NCBI GenBank assembly: GCA_016873275.1
Contig: VGXO01000002.1
Location: forward strand, 62,001 to 126,000
DNA: 64,000 nt
Direction of reading: 5' to 3'
From: Phycisphaerae bacterium
GTDB lineage: Bacteria; Planctomycetota; Phycisphaerae; Phycisphaerales; SM1A02
Shown here: positions 26,467-36,855 of the stretch, one piece after another
How positions within the stretch are numbered: position 1 is the stretch's first letter
Layout: each line of letters begins with the position of its first letter
Translations under genes and position numbers: made by a program
The notes under the pieces: model-generated
Database searches by the model: none
What the model was told of the DNA's origin: nothing
Seen by the model: the letters and a program-made list of their open reading frames with translations, nothing else

Positions 26467-27492
26467 ATGCGAACCTCGCTGATCGCCCTGCTCCCCCTGC
26501 TCCCCCTCCTCGCCTCTCCGGCGATGGGACAGAACCTCTCCGACCGCCTCGCCGCGGTGCAGCAGCAGCGCGACCAGCAGGCGCAGAAGTCCTCCGGCAA
26601 GCCGGCGCTCCTCGGGGCGCTCCTCCACCAGAAGCTCAGCTGCGACTTCAATGACACGCCCGCGAGGGACGCCTTCGAGTACCTCGAGTCGGTGCTCGGC
26701 GTTCCCTTGGTCGTCCGCTACGACTCGGACCGCAACGCGAACGGCAGCGGCATCGATCCCGACGCGGAGGTGACCCTCACGCTCTCGCAGGAGCAGGCGC
26801 TGCGGGTGCTCGAGACGCTCATCGCCCAGGTGCAGGACCTGCAGCCGTGCACGTGGCAGCTCCGCGACGGCTTCATCGAGGTCGGGACGAAGGAGCGGCT
26901 CTCCGTGCCGGCGGCGCAGGAGCTCCGGATCTATCCGGTCCGTGACCTCCTCTTCGACGTGCCCTACTTCGACAACGCCCCCGACTTCAACCTGAACTCC
27001 TCGATCCAGCAGGGCAACACCGGCGGCGGCGGAGCCGGCGGCGGTGGTGGCGCTGGCGGCGGCGGCGGCGGCTTCGGCGGCGGTGGTGGCGGCGGAGGCT
27101 TCGGCGGTGGCGGCGGAGGCAGCGGTGGCGGCGGCGGAGGCAGCGGCGGCGGCGGGATCTTCGGGGACCCCGGCGAGGAGCCGGAGCGTGCCACCGAGGA
27201 GGAGAAGGTCCAGCAGCTCGTCGACATCATCCTCGAGACCGTCGAGCCGGAGGCGTGGGTCGACAACGGCGGTGATGCCGCGACGATCCGCTTCTACCAA
27301 GGGGTGCTGATCATCAAGGCGCCCGACTACATCCAGCGTCAGATCGGCGGCTACAACTTCGCGCCGCGACCGCCGGTTCGCGCGGCGGCGGGTCGCTACG
27401 TCGACATGAACGTCTCGCTCGGCATCGCCGAGAACGTGCAGTTCAGGCAGCAGACCGTGACCGGCGCCGCGGGCGGCAATCGAACCCGCTGA
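26467..27492 (+). CDS. Exported protein with STN-like domain and long Gly-rich linker
   Basis: 341-aa exported protein. Signal peptide (LPLLPLLASPAMGQ), then about 100 residues (LSCDFNDTPARDAFEYLESVLGVPL-type segment, LTLSQEQALRVLETLI) that resemble the secretin/TonB short N-terminal (STN) domain found at the N-terminus of type II secretion and TonB proteins. A glycine-rich linker of about 45 residues follows (GGG with F, S, A; 27016-27159), then a second domain, EEEKVQQLVDIILETVEP...YQGVLIIKAPDYIQRQI, that also has N-domain-like alternation. No secretin channel domain follows. Probably a secretin-related periplasmic adaptor of unknown role. Confidence 0.7.
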   Translation: MRTSLIALLPLLPLLASPAMGQNLSDRLAAVQQQRDQQAQKSSGKPALLGALLHQKLSCDFNDTPARDAFEYLESVLGVPLVVRYDSDRNANGSGIDPDAEVTLTLSQEQALRVLETLIAQVQDLQPCTWQLRDGFIEVGTKERLSVPAAQELRIYPVRDLLFDVPYFDNAPDFNLNSSIQQGNTGGGGAGGGGGAGGGGGGFGGGGGGGGFGGGGGGSGGGGGGSGGGGIFGDPGEEPERATEEEKVQQLVDIILETVEPEAWVDNGGDAATIRFYQGVLIIKAPDYIQRQIGGYNFAPRPPVRAAAGRYVDMNVSLGIAENVQFRQQTVTGAAGGNRTR

Positions 27493-27624
27493 CGCCGGCG
27501 ATCAACGTCGAGCGTCTCGCCCGCCCCGGCGGATCGCCTGCCGGAGCGCGTCTCGTGCAGGTCGATCTCCGGCGAGTCGGGCATGCATGCCGCGTGGTCG
27601 CGCGAGCGACCCGGGCGCCGTCGA

Positions 27625-28527
27625 TCAACCGAACCGACCGGTGATGTAGTCCTCGGTCTCGGGCAGCTTCGGATTCTGGAAGATCGACTGGGTGGGGCCG
27701 TACTCGATCAGCCGCCCGAGCACCATGTAGGCGGTGTAGTCGCTCGCCCGCGCCGCCTGCTGCATGTTGTGGGTCACGATCAGCACCGAATAGTGCGGGA
27801 CGAGGCTCTCCATGAGCTCCTCGATCTTCTGCGTCGCGATCGGATCGAGCGCCGAGCAGGGCTCGTCCATCAGGAGCACCTCCGGCTCCGCCGCGACGGC
27901 GCGGGCGATGCAGAGCCGCTGCTGCTGACCGCCCGACATGCCCAGCGCGCTCTCGTGCAGGCGGTCCTTCACCTCGTCCCACAGCGCCGCCGCCCGCAGC
28001 GATCGCTCGCAGACCTCGTCGAGGACGCGGCGGTCCCGCTGCCCGTCGATCCGCAGGGCGTACACCACGTTCTCGTAGATGCTCATCGGGAACGGGTTCG
28101 ACTTCTGGAAGACCATGCCCATCCGCTTGCGGAGCTCGATGACGTCCACGTCCCGTCCGTAGATCGAGTCGCCGTTGAGGCGCATGTCGCCCTCGACCCG
28201 CACGCCGTCGATCAGGTCGTTGAGCCGGTTCACCGAGCGGAGGAGGGTCGTCTTGCCGCAGCCAGAGGGTCCGATCAGGGCGGTGATCTTCCCGCGGGGC
28301 ACCTTCATGCTGACGCGGTGGAGCGCCTGGTAGCCCCCGTAGAAGAGGCTGAAGCCGTCGACCTCGAGCACCACCTGCTCGCGGTCGACCTCCTCATGCA
28401 CCACCGCCTGCACCGTCTCGCCCCGGGCGATCGCCGCGAGGTTGCGGCTCGCCCGGGCGTCGATGGAGGTCGGTCCAGGGCGCGTCGTCGGAGCGGCGGG
28501 AATCGTCGGGGCGGCACGGTCGGTCAT
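27625..28527 (-). CDS. pstB: Phosphate ABC transporter ATP-binding protein
   Basis: 300-aa ATPase of the high-affinity phosphate importer. Walker [10 protein letters not shown], the PstB-specific [19 protein letters not shown] region, signature MSGGQQQR, Walker [14 protein letters not shown] and the H-loop [10 protein letters not shown] are all canonical. An N-terminal extension of about 45 residues (Pro/Thr/Arg-rich) precedes the core. Last gene of pstSCAB, 11 bp after pstA. phoU, often next, is absent here; the gene is convergent with the Gly-rich protein gene. Confidence 0.95.
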   Translation of the reverse strand: MTDRAAPTIPAAPTTRPGPTSIDARASRNLAAIARGETVQAVVHEEVDREQVVLEVDGFSLFYGGYQALHRVSMKVPRGKITALIGPSGCGKTTLLRSVNRLNDLIDGVRVEGDMRLNGDSIYGRDVDVIELRKRMGMVFQKSNPFPMSIYENVVYALRIDGQRDRRVLDEVCERSLRAAALWDEVKDRLHESALGMSGGQQQRLCIARAVAAEPEVLLMDEPCSALDPIATQKIEELMESLVPHYSVLIVTHNMQQAARASDYTAYMVLGRLIEYGPTQSIFQNPKLPETEDYITGRFG

Positions 28528-28538
28528 GGGTCGGGTCC

Positions 28539-30407
28539 TCAGAACTGGCTGCCCGCGAAGCGCCGCCGCAGCCGCGAGCGGAGCCAGATCGCGATGAGGT
28601 TGAGCAGGGCGATCAGCACGATGAGCAGGAGCGTGGTGGTGAAGACCATCGGCTTCGCCGCCTCGCTGTTCTGGCTCTGGAAGCCGAGATCGTAGATGTG
28701 GAAGCCGAGGTGCATGAAGCTCCGCTCGGGATGGACGAAGGGCGCGACGCCGTCGATCGGGAGCTCGGGAGCAAGCTTCACCGCCCCGACGAGCATCAGC
28801 GGCGCGACCTCGCCGGCGCCGCGGGCCATCGCGAGGATCGCCCCGGTCATGATGCCCGGGAGCGCCCGCGGCAGCACGATGCGGCGGATGGTCTGCCACT
28901 TGCTCGCCCCGCAGGCGTAGGAGCCCTCCCGCATCGAGCGGGGCACCGCCGCGAGCGCCTCCTCGGTGGCGACGATCACCACCGGCAGCGTGAGCAGCGC
29001 GAGCGTGAGGCTCGACCACAACAAGCCGCCCTTGCCGAAGGTCGGGTTGGGAAGCTTCGCCTCGAAGAGGAGCTGGTCGATGCTCGCGCCGACCACGTAG
29101 CAGAAGAAGCCGAGCCCGAAGACGCCGAAGACGATGCTCGGGACGCCCGCGAGGTTGTTGACCGCGATGCGCACCGCGCTGATCACCGCGCCGCCCTTGG
29201 CGTACTCCCGCAGGTAGAGCGCCGCGAGGACCCCGAAGGGCACGACCGCGAGGGTCATGATCAGCGTCATCGCCACGGTGCCGAAGATCGCCGGGAAGAC
29301 GCCGCCCTCGCTGTTCGCCTCGCGAGGTCCGTCCAGGAGGAACTCCCGCCAGCGGTCGAGGAAGACGAGGAGCCTCCCGCCGACGCCGAGCTGGTTCTGC
29401 GGGATCGCCCGCACGATCTCCGCGAGCGGGATCGACTTCTCGACGCCGTCCACGGTCCGAAGCACCATCACGAAGCGGTCCATCGCCGCGTCGAGGCGGG
29501 CGATCTCGCCGGTGAGCTCGACGAACCGGTCGTTGAGCGTCGCCTCCTCCGCCTCGAACTCCGCCGCCGCCGCGCGGAAGCGGTCGGTGGGGACGAACCC
29601 TGCCGCCTCGATCTCCGCGAGCCGCGTCCTCGCCGACTCGATCTCCTCCGCGCTGCCGCCGCGGCGCGTCCGGAGCAGGTCGCTCCACGCGACCACCCAC
29701 TCCGCGGGGATGCCCTCGCGGAGCTCGATCCCGCGCAGGCGAAGTCGCTCCGACTCGAGCGCCCGGTTGACCCCGCCCACCTCGTGGGTCTCGAGGTCGC
29801 GCCGCTCTTCCCAGAGCCGGCGCACCTCGCGGTGATGCGCCTCGAACCATGCCCACGTCGCCGCCTCGCCCTCCGCGACCACCCGGCGATCCTCCTCGCC
29901 GCGGAGGGGGAAGCCGAAGAACCGCCCGAACTCCAGACGCTCGATCCCGATCGCCCACTCCGGACGCCCGACGCTGTCCGGGACGATCTCGTAGTCGCTG
30001 ATCCAGGTGAAGTGGGTGCCGGTGACGTCGAAGTTCGCCGTGCGGAGGAGGCTCCGCGAGGTCCAGCCGTCGCCGGAGAGCGCCTGCGCCGCGGCGGTCC
30101 GCACCGCCGCGGACTGGTCGGCGAGCAGCGTCTCGTCGGGGCGATACCGCTCGCGACGGAACTCCTCGCCAAGCAGCGTCGCGCCGTCGAGGGTGCGCAG
30201 CTCGACGATCGGACCAGGCCAGAACGTCGTGCCGCCGTTCCACAGGACCAGCGCGAGCAGCCCGCTGATCATCACGAGCGCCAGTCCGAGCCCGGCCGCC
30301 ATCAGCCACGCGACCGGCTCGCCCGCGGCAAGCATCGTCGCGCCGGAGGCGGCCCGTCGCCCCGAGCGGGACGACGCGAGGGCGGGCGTGGGGGCGACCG
30401 CCGTCAT
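28539..30407 (-). CDS. pstA: Phosphate ABC transporter permease PstA, enlarged
   Basis: 622-aa permease, about twice the length of E. coli PstA (296). After a first membrane helix (about 35-55) comes an insert of about 300 residues, Glu/Arg-rich and largely helical with coiled-coil-like stretches ([23 protein letters not shown]), then the permease core from about 370: [25 protein letters not shown], the EAA loop [24 protein letters not shown] and [16 protein letters not shown]. The start overlaps the pstC stop by 4 nt. Enlarged PstA is known in some proteobacteria and planctomycetes; the insert should face the periplasm. Confidence 0.92.
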   Translation of the reverse strand: MTAVAPTPALASSRSGRRAASGATMLAAGEPVAWLMAAGLGLALVMISGLLALVLWNGGTTFWPGPIVELRTLDGATLLGEEFRRERYRPDETLLADQSAAVRTAAAQALSGDGWTSRSLLRTANFDVTGTHFTWISDYEIVPDSVGRPEWAIGIERLEFGRFFGFPLRGEEDRRVVAEGEAATWAWFEAHHREVRRLWEERRDLETHEVGGVNRALESERLRLRGIELREGIPAEWVVAWSDLLRTRRGGSAEEIESARTRLAEIEAAGFVPTDRFRAAAAEFEAEEATLNDRFVELTGEIARLDAAMDRFVMVLRTVDGVEKSIPLAEIVRAIPQNQLGVGGRLLVFLDRWREFLLDGPREANSEGGVFPAIFGTVAMTLIMTLAVVPFGVLAALYLREYAKGGAVISAVRIAVNNLAGVPSIVFGVFGLGFFCYVVGASIDQLLFEAKLPNPTFGKGGLLWSSLTLALLTLPVVIVATEEALAAVPRSMREGSYACGASKWQTIRRIVLPRALPGIMTGAILAMARGAGEVAPLMLVGAVKLAPELPIDGVAPFVHPERSFMHLGFHIYDLGFQSQNSEAAKPMVFTTTLLLIVLIALLNLIAIWLRSRLRRRFAGSQF

Positions 30408-33043
30408 AGCGCGAACGCCCGCTTGCGGAACCGCTGCCGCACCGCCTCCGCGAAGGTGTTCACCACGAACGTCAGGACGAAGAGGCTCAGCGCCGCGAGG
30501 AAGAGCATCCGGTACTCGGTCGAGTGCTGGACCGCCTCCGGGAGCTCGACCGCGATGTTCGCGCTCAGCGTGCGGAACCCGCTGAAGATGTTCCACTCGA
30601 GGATCGGCGTGTTGCCTGCCGCCATCAGCACGATCATGGTCTCGCCGACCGCGCGACCAAGACCGATCATCACCGCCGAGAAGATGCCGCTCATGGCGGT
30701 GGGCACCACGATCCGGGTCGCGGTCTGCCACGGGGTCGCCCCGAGCCCGAGCGAGCCGCTCCGGAGGTGCTCGGGCACGCTCGAGAGGGCGTCCTCCGCG
30801 ATCGTGTAGATGATCGGGATCACCGCGAAGCCCATGACGAACCCGACGACCAGGGCGTTTCGTTGCACGTAGGTGTCGACCACGCCGCCGCGAGGGTCGA
30901 AGCCCACGGCGTCGAGGACGAGACCCATCGCCCACGCGATCAGCAGCGTCGCCCCGGACGAGCCAAGGAAGACCAGCATCGAGACCGCCGCCGCCCGAGG
31001 TCGGGGCATGCCCGCCGTCGCGTGCCGGATCGTCGCGAGCCGCCGCGCCTGCACCCGCCAGGTCACGATCGCCGCGAGCGGCAGCAGGATGAAGAGCCAG
31101 CCTCCGGCGCCGCTCGCGAAGCGGGCGGCGTCGCCCGTCCCGCCGGGGCGGGCGGAGAGCCATGCCATCAGGTCGCCGCCGAAGCACCACCGCTCCACCG
31201 CCGGGGCGAGGACGAACGCAAGCAGCGCGCCCGCGGCGGCGGCGAGGAGGGCTGCCGGGATCCGCAGGCCGGCGAGACGGGTCGCTCTCGCGGTCGGGAG
31301 GAACTGCCACAGGTGCGCCCCGAGCAGCACCATGAAGGGGACCGTGAAGACCGTCACCACGATCGCCGGGACCGCCCGCTCGACGATCGGGGCGAAGACG
31401 AGCGCCGCGAGGAATCCAAGCACCACGCTCGGAAGGCTCGCCATGATCTCGATCGCAGGCTTCACCCGCGCCCGGGTCGAGGGATGCATGAACTCGCTGG
31501 TGTAGATCGCGGCGAGGATCGCCAGCGGCGTCCCGAAGAGCATCGCGTAGAGCGTCGCCTTGAGCGATCCGAAGATGAGCGGGATGAGACCGAACTTCGG
31601 CTCGAACTCGTCGGTGCCGGCGGAGCTCTGCCAGACGTGCTCGGGGCGCTCGTAGCCCTCGTACCAGACCTTCCCGAAGATCGACGCGAGCGTGGTCTGC
31701 GGATGCGGGATGTCGAGCCGCCAGGACCAGAGACCGTCGCGCGACGCCGCGTAGAGGGCATCGTCCTTCGGCGCGATCGCGATCGCCGCGATCGGCGCGA
31801 CCTGCCCCGCGGGCGGCGGGCACTCCGCGAGCAGCCGCTCGTTGGTCACGAAGTAGAGCCGTGCATCGCCCTCCGCGAAGCCCGCGGCGAGCATGCGGGT
31901 GCGGCTCGAGGCGGCGATCGCCTCGACGGCGCCTCGACCCGCCCCGGGCAGGAGGTGCACCCGCTCGAAGCGAGATCCGTCCACGAGCCCCTGCAGCGCG
32001 GCGGGATCGCTCGGCCGCGCGCGGAACCACGTCGAGACCCGACCGAACGAGTCCCCCACCACCACGGTCGTCTTCCCGATGAGGAACCCCATCGCGGTGA
32101 CGCTCGCGCCCGCCTCGTCGAGGAGCCGGAAGGACTCCGCGACCGCCGGCGTCGCGCGATCCCGGGTATCGACGCGGAGCGCCATGCCGTCCGCCCAGGC
32201 GAGGAGCGCCGAGTCGGCGCGTCCCTCGAGCAGCAGATGCGCCGGAAGACGCCCCCCCTGCGCCGCGAGGTCCACCTCGAGGCTGCCGCCGGAGAGCCGC
32301 TGGGTCTCCGCGCGGGTCATCATGTTGCGGATCACCGTGACCGCCTGGACGTGCAGCCGACCGTCCTCGGAGAAGGCGGCGAAGATGGGGCCGCTCGCCT
32401 GCATCGAGAGGTCCACCAGGCGGATCGGATGCTCGGAGACCTTGACCGGGTCGCGCACCACCGGCGCGAAGACCTGCGCGCGGAACGAGCCGCTCGGGGT
32501 GCGCTGCACGGCGCCGCGGTCGCGCACCTTCGACTCCCCGACCGCGAGCCCGCGAAACTCCGGCTCGATGCGGGAGGGCTCGATGAACTCCGCGGCGAAC
32601 CGCAGGGCGACCTGACGCACCGTGCCGTCGGCGAAGCCCAGCATCCCGATCCCGCCGGTCGGGGCGAATCCCATCGCGGTGGGGACCGCGTCGCCGGCGA
32701 GCTTCCGCCGCTCCAGCACCGCGCCGCTCCGCGGGTCGAACGCCGCCGCCTCGCCATCGGCAAAGACCGCGACGCCGAGCGTCTGGTACTCGTCGAGCTC
32801 GAGGTGGACTGGCGGTCGCCCGGCCGCGTCGTGGAGCGGCGGGCGGACCGGCTCGACCTCGACCTTGCCCGGCAGGAACAGGGGAATCACCACCGCGACG
32901 AGGAACACGCACATCCCCGCCACCGCGACGATCGTGGCAAGCCCGGCGACGGTGATCAGGATCCGGGCAACCGCGTCGGCGACCTTCACCCGCAGCGAGG
33001 TGCTGCGGCGGCGGACCCATCCCGTGAAGGTCGGCTCGGTCAC
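30404..33043 (-). CDS. pstC: Phosphate ABC transporter permease PstC, with large periplasmic propeller-like insert
   Basis: 879-aa permease, nearly three times the length of E. coli PstC (319). Helix 1 (about 30-55) is followed by roughly 400 residues of beta-rich sequence with repeated [46 protein letters not shown] and [13 protein letters not shown] units that look like WD40/PQQ-type propeller blades. The permease core starts near 470 ([24 protein letters not shown]) and has a second insert near 590. The GTG at 33043 is chosen for its GAGG ribosome site; a TTG start 14 codons upstream is open but less likely. Confidence 0.92.
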   Translation of the reverse strand: MTEPTFTGWVRRRSTSLRVKVADAVARILITVAGLATIVAVAGMCVFLVAVVIPLFLPGKVEVEPVRPPLHDAAGRPPVHLELDEYQTLGVAVFADGEAAAFDPRSGAVLERRKLAGDAVPTAMGFAPTGGIGMLGFADGTVRQVALRFAAEFIEPSRIEPEFRGLAVGESKVRDRGAVQRTPSGSFRAQVFAPVVRDPVKVSEHPIRLVDLSMQASGPIFAAFSEDGRLHVQAVTVIRNMMTRAETQRLSGGSLEVDLAAQGGRLPAHLLLEGRADSALLAWADGMALRVDTRDRATPAVAESFRLLDEAGASVTAMGFLIGKTTVVVGDSFGRVSTWFRARPSDPAALQGLVDGSRFERVHLLPGAGRGAVEAIAASSRTRMLAAGFAEGDARLYFVTNERLLAECPPPAGQVAPIAAIAIAPKDDALYAASRDGLWSWRLDIPHPQTTLASIFGKVWYEGYERPEHVWQSSAGTDEFEPKFGLIPLIFGSLKATLYAMLFGTPLAILAAIYTSEFMHPSTRARVKPAIEIMASLPSVVLGFLAALVFAPIVERAVPAIVVTVFTVPFMVLLGAHLWQFLPTARATRLAGLRIPAALLAAAAGALLAFVLAPAVERWCFGGDLMAWLSARPGGTGDAARFASGAGGWLFILLPLAAIVTWRVQARRLATIRHATAGMPRPRAAAVSMLVFLGSSGATLLIAWAMGLVLDAVGFDPRGGVVDTYVQRNALVVGFVMGFAVIPIIYTIAEDALSSVPEHLRSGSLGLGATPWQTATRIVVPTAMSGIFSAVMIGLGRAVGETMIVLMAAGNTPILEWNIFSGFRTLSANIAVELPEAVQHSTEYRMLFLAALSLFVLTFVVNTFAEAVRQRFRKRAFAL

Positions 33044-33128
33044 TCGGCGATCCTCGTCGCGGACTCGGGACGTCGAAGGGGGCAACCGTCGGCGGGCTCG
33101 CGATCGCCTCGCGGCGTCGCCGGACGCG

Positions 33129-34124
33129 TCAGGGAGAGATGCCCACGAGGGCGAGGTTGTCCTTCGCGACCGCCGCGGTGATCGGGAAGTAGCCGTCCTT
33201 CAGCACGTTCGTCTGGCCTTCCTTGCTGAACATGTAGCGGACGAACTCGCGGCGGAGCGGGTCGAGCTGCGAGCCGGGCTTGTGGTTCACGTAGACGTAG
33301 AGGTAGCGGGCGAGGGCGTACTCGCCGTCGTAGGCGTGCTCCGGCAGCGGCAGCACCTTCTCGCTTCCGGCATCGCGGGAGACCGGCACCGCCACCACGT
33401 CCGCGGTCAGGTAGCCCACGCCGCTGTAGCCGATGCCGAACTTGTCGCTCGCCACTCCCTGCACCACCGAGCTCGAACCGGGCTGCTCCTTGACGGAGTC
33501 CTTGAAGTCTCCGCCGAAGAGGGCGACGTCCTTGAAGTAGCCGTAGGTGCCGCTCGCGGAGTTGCGCCCGTACAGGCTGATGGGCTTGGTCGCCCACTCG
33601 CCGGTGAGCCCGAGTTCGCCCCAGGTCTTCACGTCGTCCTTGAGCCCGCCCTTGCGGTTCTTCGAGAAGATCGCGTCGAGCTGCTGCAGGGTGAGCCCCG
33701 TCCGCGCGATCGGGTTGTCCTTGTGGACGAAGACCGCGAGCATGTCGATCGAGGTCGCCAACGCGGTCGGCTTGTAGCCGAACTTCTTCTCGAAGTCGTC
33801 CTCCTCCTTCGCCTTCATCGGTCGGCTCATCGGAGCGAACTGCGCGGTGCCGGCGATCAGCGCGACCGGACCGGTCGAGGAGCCCTTGCCCTCGATCTCG
33901 ACCTGGACGCTCGGATAGAACGCCCGGAAGCCCTCCGCCCAGAGGGTCATCTGGTTGTTCATGGTGTCGGAGCCGACGCTCTTGATGTTCCCCGCGACGC
34001 CCTGCGCCGGGGCGTACTCCGGGAGCGCCGGATCGACCGCGACCTGGGCACTCGCCGCCACGGTCGGCAGCAGGGCGAGAAGCAACGAGGCGATCGGGGT
34101 GATCGAGGATGGGCGAATCGACAT
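33129..34124 (-). CDS. pstS: Phosphate-binding protein PstS
   Basis: 331-aa periplasmic binding protein. Signal peptide with cleavage after AASA, then GNIKSVGSDTMNNQMTLW (phosphate-loop start), EIEGKGSSTGPVALIAGTAQFAPMSRPM, the YGRNSASGTYGYFKD motif and FVRYMFSKEGQ. These are the phosphate-contacting Ser/Thr/Asp/Arg positions of the PstS family. First gene of pstSCAB; GGAG lies 7 nt before the ATG. A Pho-box-like element is about 87-104 bp upstream. Confidence 0.95.
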   Translation of the reverse strand: MSIRPSSITPIASLLLALLPTVAASAQVAVDPALPEYAPAQGVAGNIKSVGSDTMNNQMTLWAEGFRAFYPSVQVEIEGKGSSTGPVALIAGTAQFAPMSRPMKAKEEDDFEKKFGYKPTALATSIDMLAVFVHKDNPIARTGLTLQQLDAIFSKNRKGGLKDDVKTWGELGLTGEWATKPISLYGRNSASGTYGYFKDVALFGGDFKDSVKEQPGSSSVVQGVASDKFGIGYSGVGYLTADVVAVPVSRDAGSEKVLPLPEHAYDGEYALARYLYVYVNHKPGSQLDPLRREFVRYMFSKEGQTNVLKDGYFPITAAVAKDNLALVGISP

Positions 34125-34210
34125 GGACCGGCTCCGCGAGGCTGGAGAGACCTCAGGACTTCGGGGAGCGGGAACTGTCGCCGCCCCCCCCGTTCATCGC
34201 GATGCCACCA

Positions 34211-34228
34211 TGTTAAGATCGTGTGAAT
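34211..34228 (-). promoter_or_regulatory. Candidate Pho box upstream of pstS
   Basis: On the minus strand: ATTCACA, 4 nt, CTTAACA, i.e. two 7-mers in direct orientation with an 11-bp period, as in PhoB/PhoP boxes. It is the only AT-richer patch in the 162-bp pstS upstream gap. Confidence 0.6.
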
Positions 34229-34286
34229 CCTTGTCCGCAGGGGACTTGCCGCGGGGAGGAGGATGACCGGCGACCTCGTCGACTGT

Positions 34287-35357
34287 TCAGGGGGTGGGGA
34301 GCAACCTGACCGAGCCGGCGGGACTCGGGCTCCAATCGATCAGCGCCAGCGTGGCGCCTGCAAGCAGCACCCACAGCACGGTCGCTTGGGCGAACGCCCG
34401 CCATCCGACCGTCCGGATCATCGGCCACGAGATCCCCAACCCGATCATGAAGAGGGCGGCTTGGAAGCCCACTCCCGAGACCGCGGCGATCACGCCTCCC
34501 CAGCCGACCATGGAGGGGAATGCGGTCCGCACCATGCTCGCCAGCAGGAAGCCGAGGATGAACCAAGGAAACGGCGATCGCCGCCGCCCGGATGAGCCGA
34601 CTCCGACGAACCACGGCGCGAGCAGCGCGAGCGGCGTGATCCAGACCACCCGCGTCAGCTTGACCACCGTCGCCACGTCGAAGCCGGTGCCGCCGTAGGA
34701 CTTCGCCGCACCTCCGACGGAGGCGATGTCATGAAGCGCGACACCTGCCCATTGCCCGAACTGCACGTCGGTCAACTCGAGCGCGTGCCCGATCATGGGC
34801 AGAAGCCAGAGGCCGATGGCGTTGAGGACGAAGATCGCGCCGATCGCGACCGCCATCGCCGAGGCGGAGGCGCCGATGGCGCCCCCCACGGCGACGATCG
34901 CCGAGCCGCCGCAGATCGCGGTGCCGCAGGTGATGAGCGTGGAGGTCTCGCGCCCGATCCGAAGCGCCCGGCCGAGCAGCAGTCCCGCCACGATCGCCCC
35001 GACCACGGTCCCGACCGCGAGACCGAGCCCATCGATCACCGAGTCGCGGAGCATCGAGAGGTCGAGCCGCAGACCGAGCAGCACCACGCAGATCTGGATG
35101 AGCCACTTGGAGACGGTTCGGGCGAAGCGCAGGAACTCCGCCGCTCCGGTCAGGGCGAGCACGATGCCCACGACCAGCGCCACGTCCGCTCGCCCCCATG
35201 GACCAGCCACCGCGACCAGCGCGAGCAGCACCAACGCCGCCCGCCACCGCGAGACCTCGACCGCGGACGAAGTCGGCGCGTCGTTGGTCGACCGGGAAAC
35301 GTCACCCACCGACGACTCCTCCGAAGCAGCGGATCGCGGAGTCGGTGGATCGGGCAC
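34287..35357 (-). CDS. YeiH/UPF0324-family membrane protein, putative sulfite or sulfonate exporter
   Basis: 356-aa membrane protein with about ten helices. It carries the family motifs LIQICVVLLGLRLDLS, STLITCGTAICGGSAIVAVGG and FGQWAGVALHDIASVGGAA of the YeiH/YedA UPF0324 group. Some members were proposed to export sulfonates or sulfite. The GTG at 35357 immediately follows the stop of the upstream persulfide dioxygenase gene, so the two are cotranscribed. That pairing fits export of sulfite made by the dioxygenase; this role is inference. Confidence 0.85.
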   Translation of the reverse strand: MPDPPTPRSAASEESSVGDVSRSTNDAPTSSAVEVSRWRAALVLLALVAVAGPWGRADVALVVGIVLALTGAAEFLRFARTVSKWLIQICVVLLGLRLDLSMLRDSVIDGLGLAVGTVVGAIVAGLLLGRALRIGRETSTLITCGTAICGGSAIVAVGGAIGASASAMAVAIGAIFVLNAIGLWLLPMIGHALELTDVQFGQWAGVALHDIASVGGAAKSYGGTGFDVATVVKLTRVVWITPLALLAPWFVGVGSSGRRRSPFPWFILGFLLASMVRTAFPSMVGWGGVIAAVSGVGFQAALFMIGLGISWPMIRTVGWRAFAQATVLWVLLAGATLALIDWSPSPAGSVRLLPTP

Positions 35358-36791
35358 TCATGACCCGACCGCGGCGGCGTGAGCGCCAGGTCCCTTCGCC
35401 CACGCCAGGTAGCCGCCTGCGACGTTCACCACGCGGCGTCCCCGACGCTTGAGCGCCGCCGCGGCGATCGTCGAGCGCTGACCGCTCTGGCAATGCACGT
35501 AGAGCGGCTCGCCCGTGGGAACCTCCGCCACGCGAGGGAGCAGGCGGGTGTGCGCCACGTTGACGGCGTGCGCGATGCGTCCGACCTGGTGCTCGCTCGC
35601 TCGTCTCACGTCGAGGAGCGGAAGTCCCGGCGCCGCGTCGAGACGCCGCGCGAGCTCGTCGACGGAGATCTCCGGGATCGACTCGTGGGCGCCACCCGCG
35701 GCGAAGTGCTGCTCGAGCGTCTGGTCGTCGACCCAGCCGGTCACCTGGTCAAGCCCGATGCGGACGAGGTTGCGGACGAGGCGATCGACCTCGGGCGCCT
35801 CGCAGACGAGCAGGAACGACTCCGACGGCTCGCCGTAGCTTCCCACCGCCATGAGGAACGCCGGGCCTGGTCGACTCCAGAGGCTGCCGGGCAGATGCTT
35901 GCCGACGAACGCCGGCTGCGCCCGCACGTCGATCGGCACGACGCCCTTCGCGAGGACGCCGGCGATCTCGCCCGCCGCGAGCTTGCGGGGAGTCGGCACC
36001 TTGCGGAGAAGCGGCACGCCGTCGCGATTCCACGCCTTCATTCGGGCGAAGTAGACCGGCGGCTCCGGCTGCCCCTCGAGGATGGTCCGCACGAAGGCGC
36101 CCTCGTCCTCGAGGAGGCGGAGCATCGGACTGAATCGCCGCTCGTAGCCGAGGGTCGTCTGCGGCACCGCGCCAAGCGCCTTGCCGCAGGCGCTGCCGGC
36201 GCCGTGGGCGGGCCAGATCTGCAGATGGTCGGGCAGGCGCATGAAGCCCTTGGTCGAGCGGTAGAGGTCGTGCGCGAAGCCGTCGGCGACGCCTGCGAGA
36301 CCCGCCGCGGACTCGAGCAGGTCGGGGCGACCAAGGTCGCCGACGAACATGAAGTCGCCCGTGATCACCCCCATCGGCTCGTTCGCGCCGCCGCCGCGGT
36401 CCTCGACGAGGTAGACGAGGTGCTCCGGCGTGTGCCCCGGGGTGTGGACCGCCTTGAAGTGGATGTTGCCGACCTTGAAGAGGTCGCCATCCCTCAGGAT
36501 CGTGTGCGTGTAGGGTCCTACCCACGTCGACTGCCAGTCGGCGCCGCCGAGACCGGAGACGAAGACGCGTGCTCCGACGAGCTCGGCGAGCTCCCTCGCC
36601 CCGGAGAGGAAGTCCGCGTGGATGTGGGTCTCGGCGACGGCGGTGATCCTCAGACCGTGGCTCTTCGCGAGGTCGACGTAGCGATCGACGTCCCGCTCCG
36701 GATCGAAGACGATCGCCTCCCCGGTCTTCTGGCATCCGATCAGGTAGGTCGCCGCCGCCAGATCCTCGTCGTAGATCAGTCGCCAGAGCAT
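35358..36791 (-). CDS. Persulfide dioxygenase-rhodanese fusion (CstB/ETHE1-like)
   Basis: 477-aa fusion. Residues 1-250 are a metallo-beta-lactamase-fold persulfide dioxygenase: ETHIHADF (His56, His58, Asp60), TPGHTPEH (His120) and TGDFMFVGD (Asp146). By comparison with ETHE1, His56, His120 and Asp146 are the likely Fe(II) ligands. Two rhodanese domains follow, with Cys330 (LLVCEAPEV, probably degenerate) and Cys434 (VHCQSGQRS, active loop). Such CstB-type enzymes oxidise thiol persulfides to sulfite and thiosulfate. A strong GGAGGAG precedes the ATG, and the YeiH-type exporter is next in the operon. Confidence 0.9.
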   Translation of the reverse strand: MLWRLIYDEDLAAATYLIGCQKTGEAIVFDPERDVDRYVDLAKSHGLRITAVAETHIHADFLSGARELAELVGARVFVSGLGGADWQSTWVGPYTHTILRDGDLFKVGNIHFKAVHTPGHTPEHLVYLVEDRGGGANEPMGVITGDFMFVGDLGRPDLLESAAGLAGVADGFAHDLYRSTKGFMRLPDHLQIWPAHGAGSACGKALGAVPQTTLGYERRFSPMLRLLEDEGAFVRTILEGQPEPPVYFARMKAWNRDGVPLLRKVPTPRKLAAGEIAGVLAKGVVPIDVRAQPAFVGKHLPGSLWSRPGPAFLMAVGSYGEPSESFLLVCEAPEVDRLVRNLVRIGLDQVTGWVDDQTLEQHFAAGGAHESIPEISVDELARRLDAAPGLPLLDVRRASEHQVGRIAHAVNVAHTRLLPRVAEVPTGEPLYVHCQSGQRSTIAAAALKRRGRRVVNVAGGYLAWAKGPGAHAAAVGS

Positions 36792-36825
36792 CGGAGCTCC
36801 TCCGTTCGTGCCATGCGAAGTTCGG

Positions 36826-36855
36826 AGGGTATCGCCTCGCGCTCCGATGAACCAA
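36826..36855 (-). promoter_or_regulatory. Candidate promoter of the persulfide dioxygenase operon
   Basis: On the minus strand TTGGTT (36855-36850), 18-bp spacer, TACCCT (36831-36826). A second TTGGTT copy lies 8 bp upstream (36863-36858), so the -35 is duplicated in TTGGTTCGTTGGTT, which could also be an operator half-site pair. Confidence 0.5.

Noticed and set aside
28698-33181. Two plus-strand frames of about 700 and 885 codons opposite pstA and pstC
   Set aside because: Same reason: no domain motifs, composition of a GC shadow, complete overlap with the pst operon.
34184-34191. Run of eight C upstream of pstS as a phase-variable switch
   Set aside because: A single short homopolymer in GC-rich DNA is expected by chance and lies outside the proposed Pho box.
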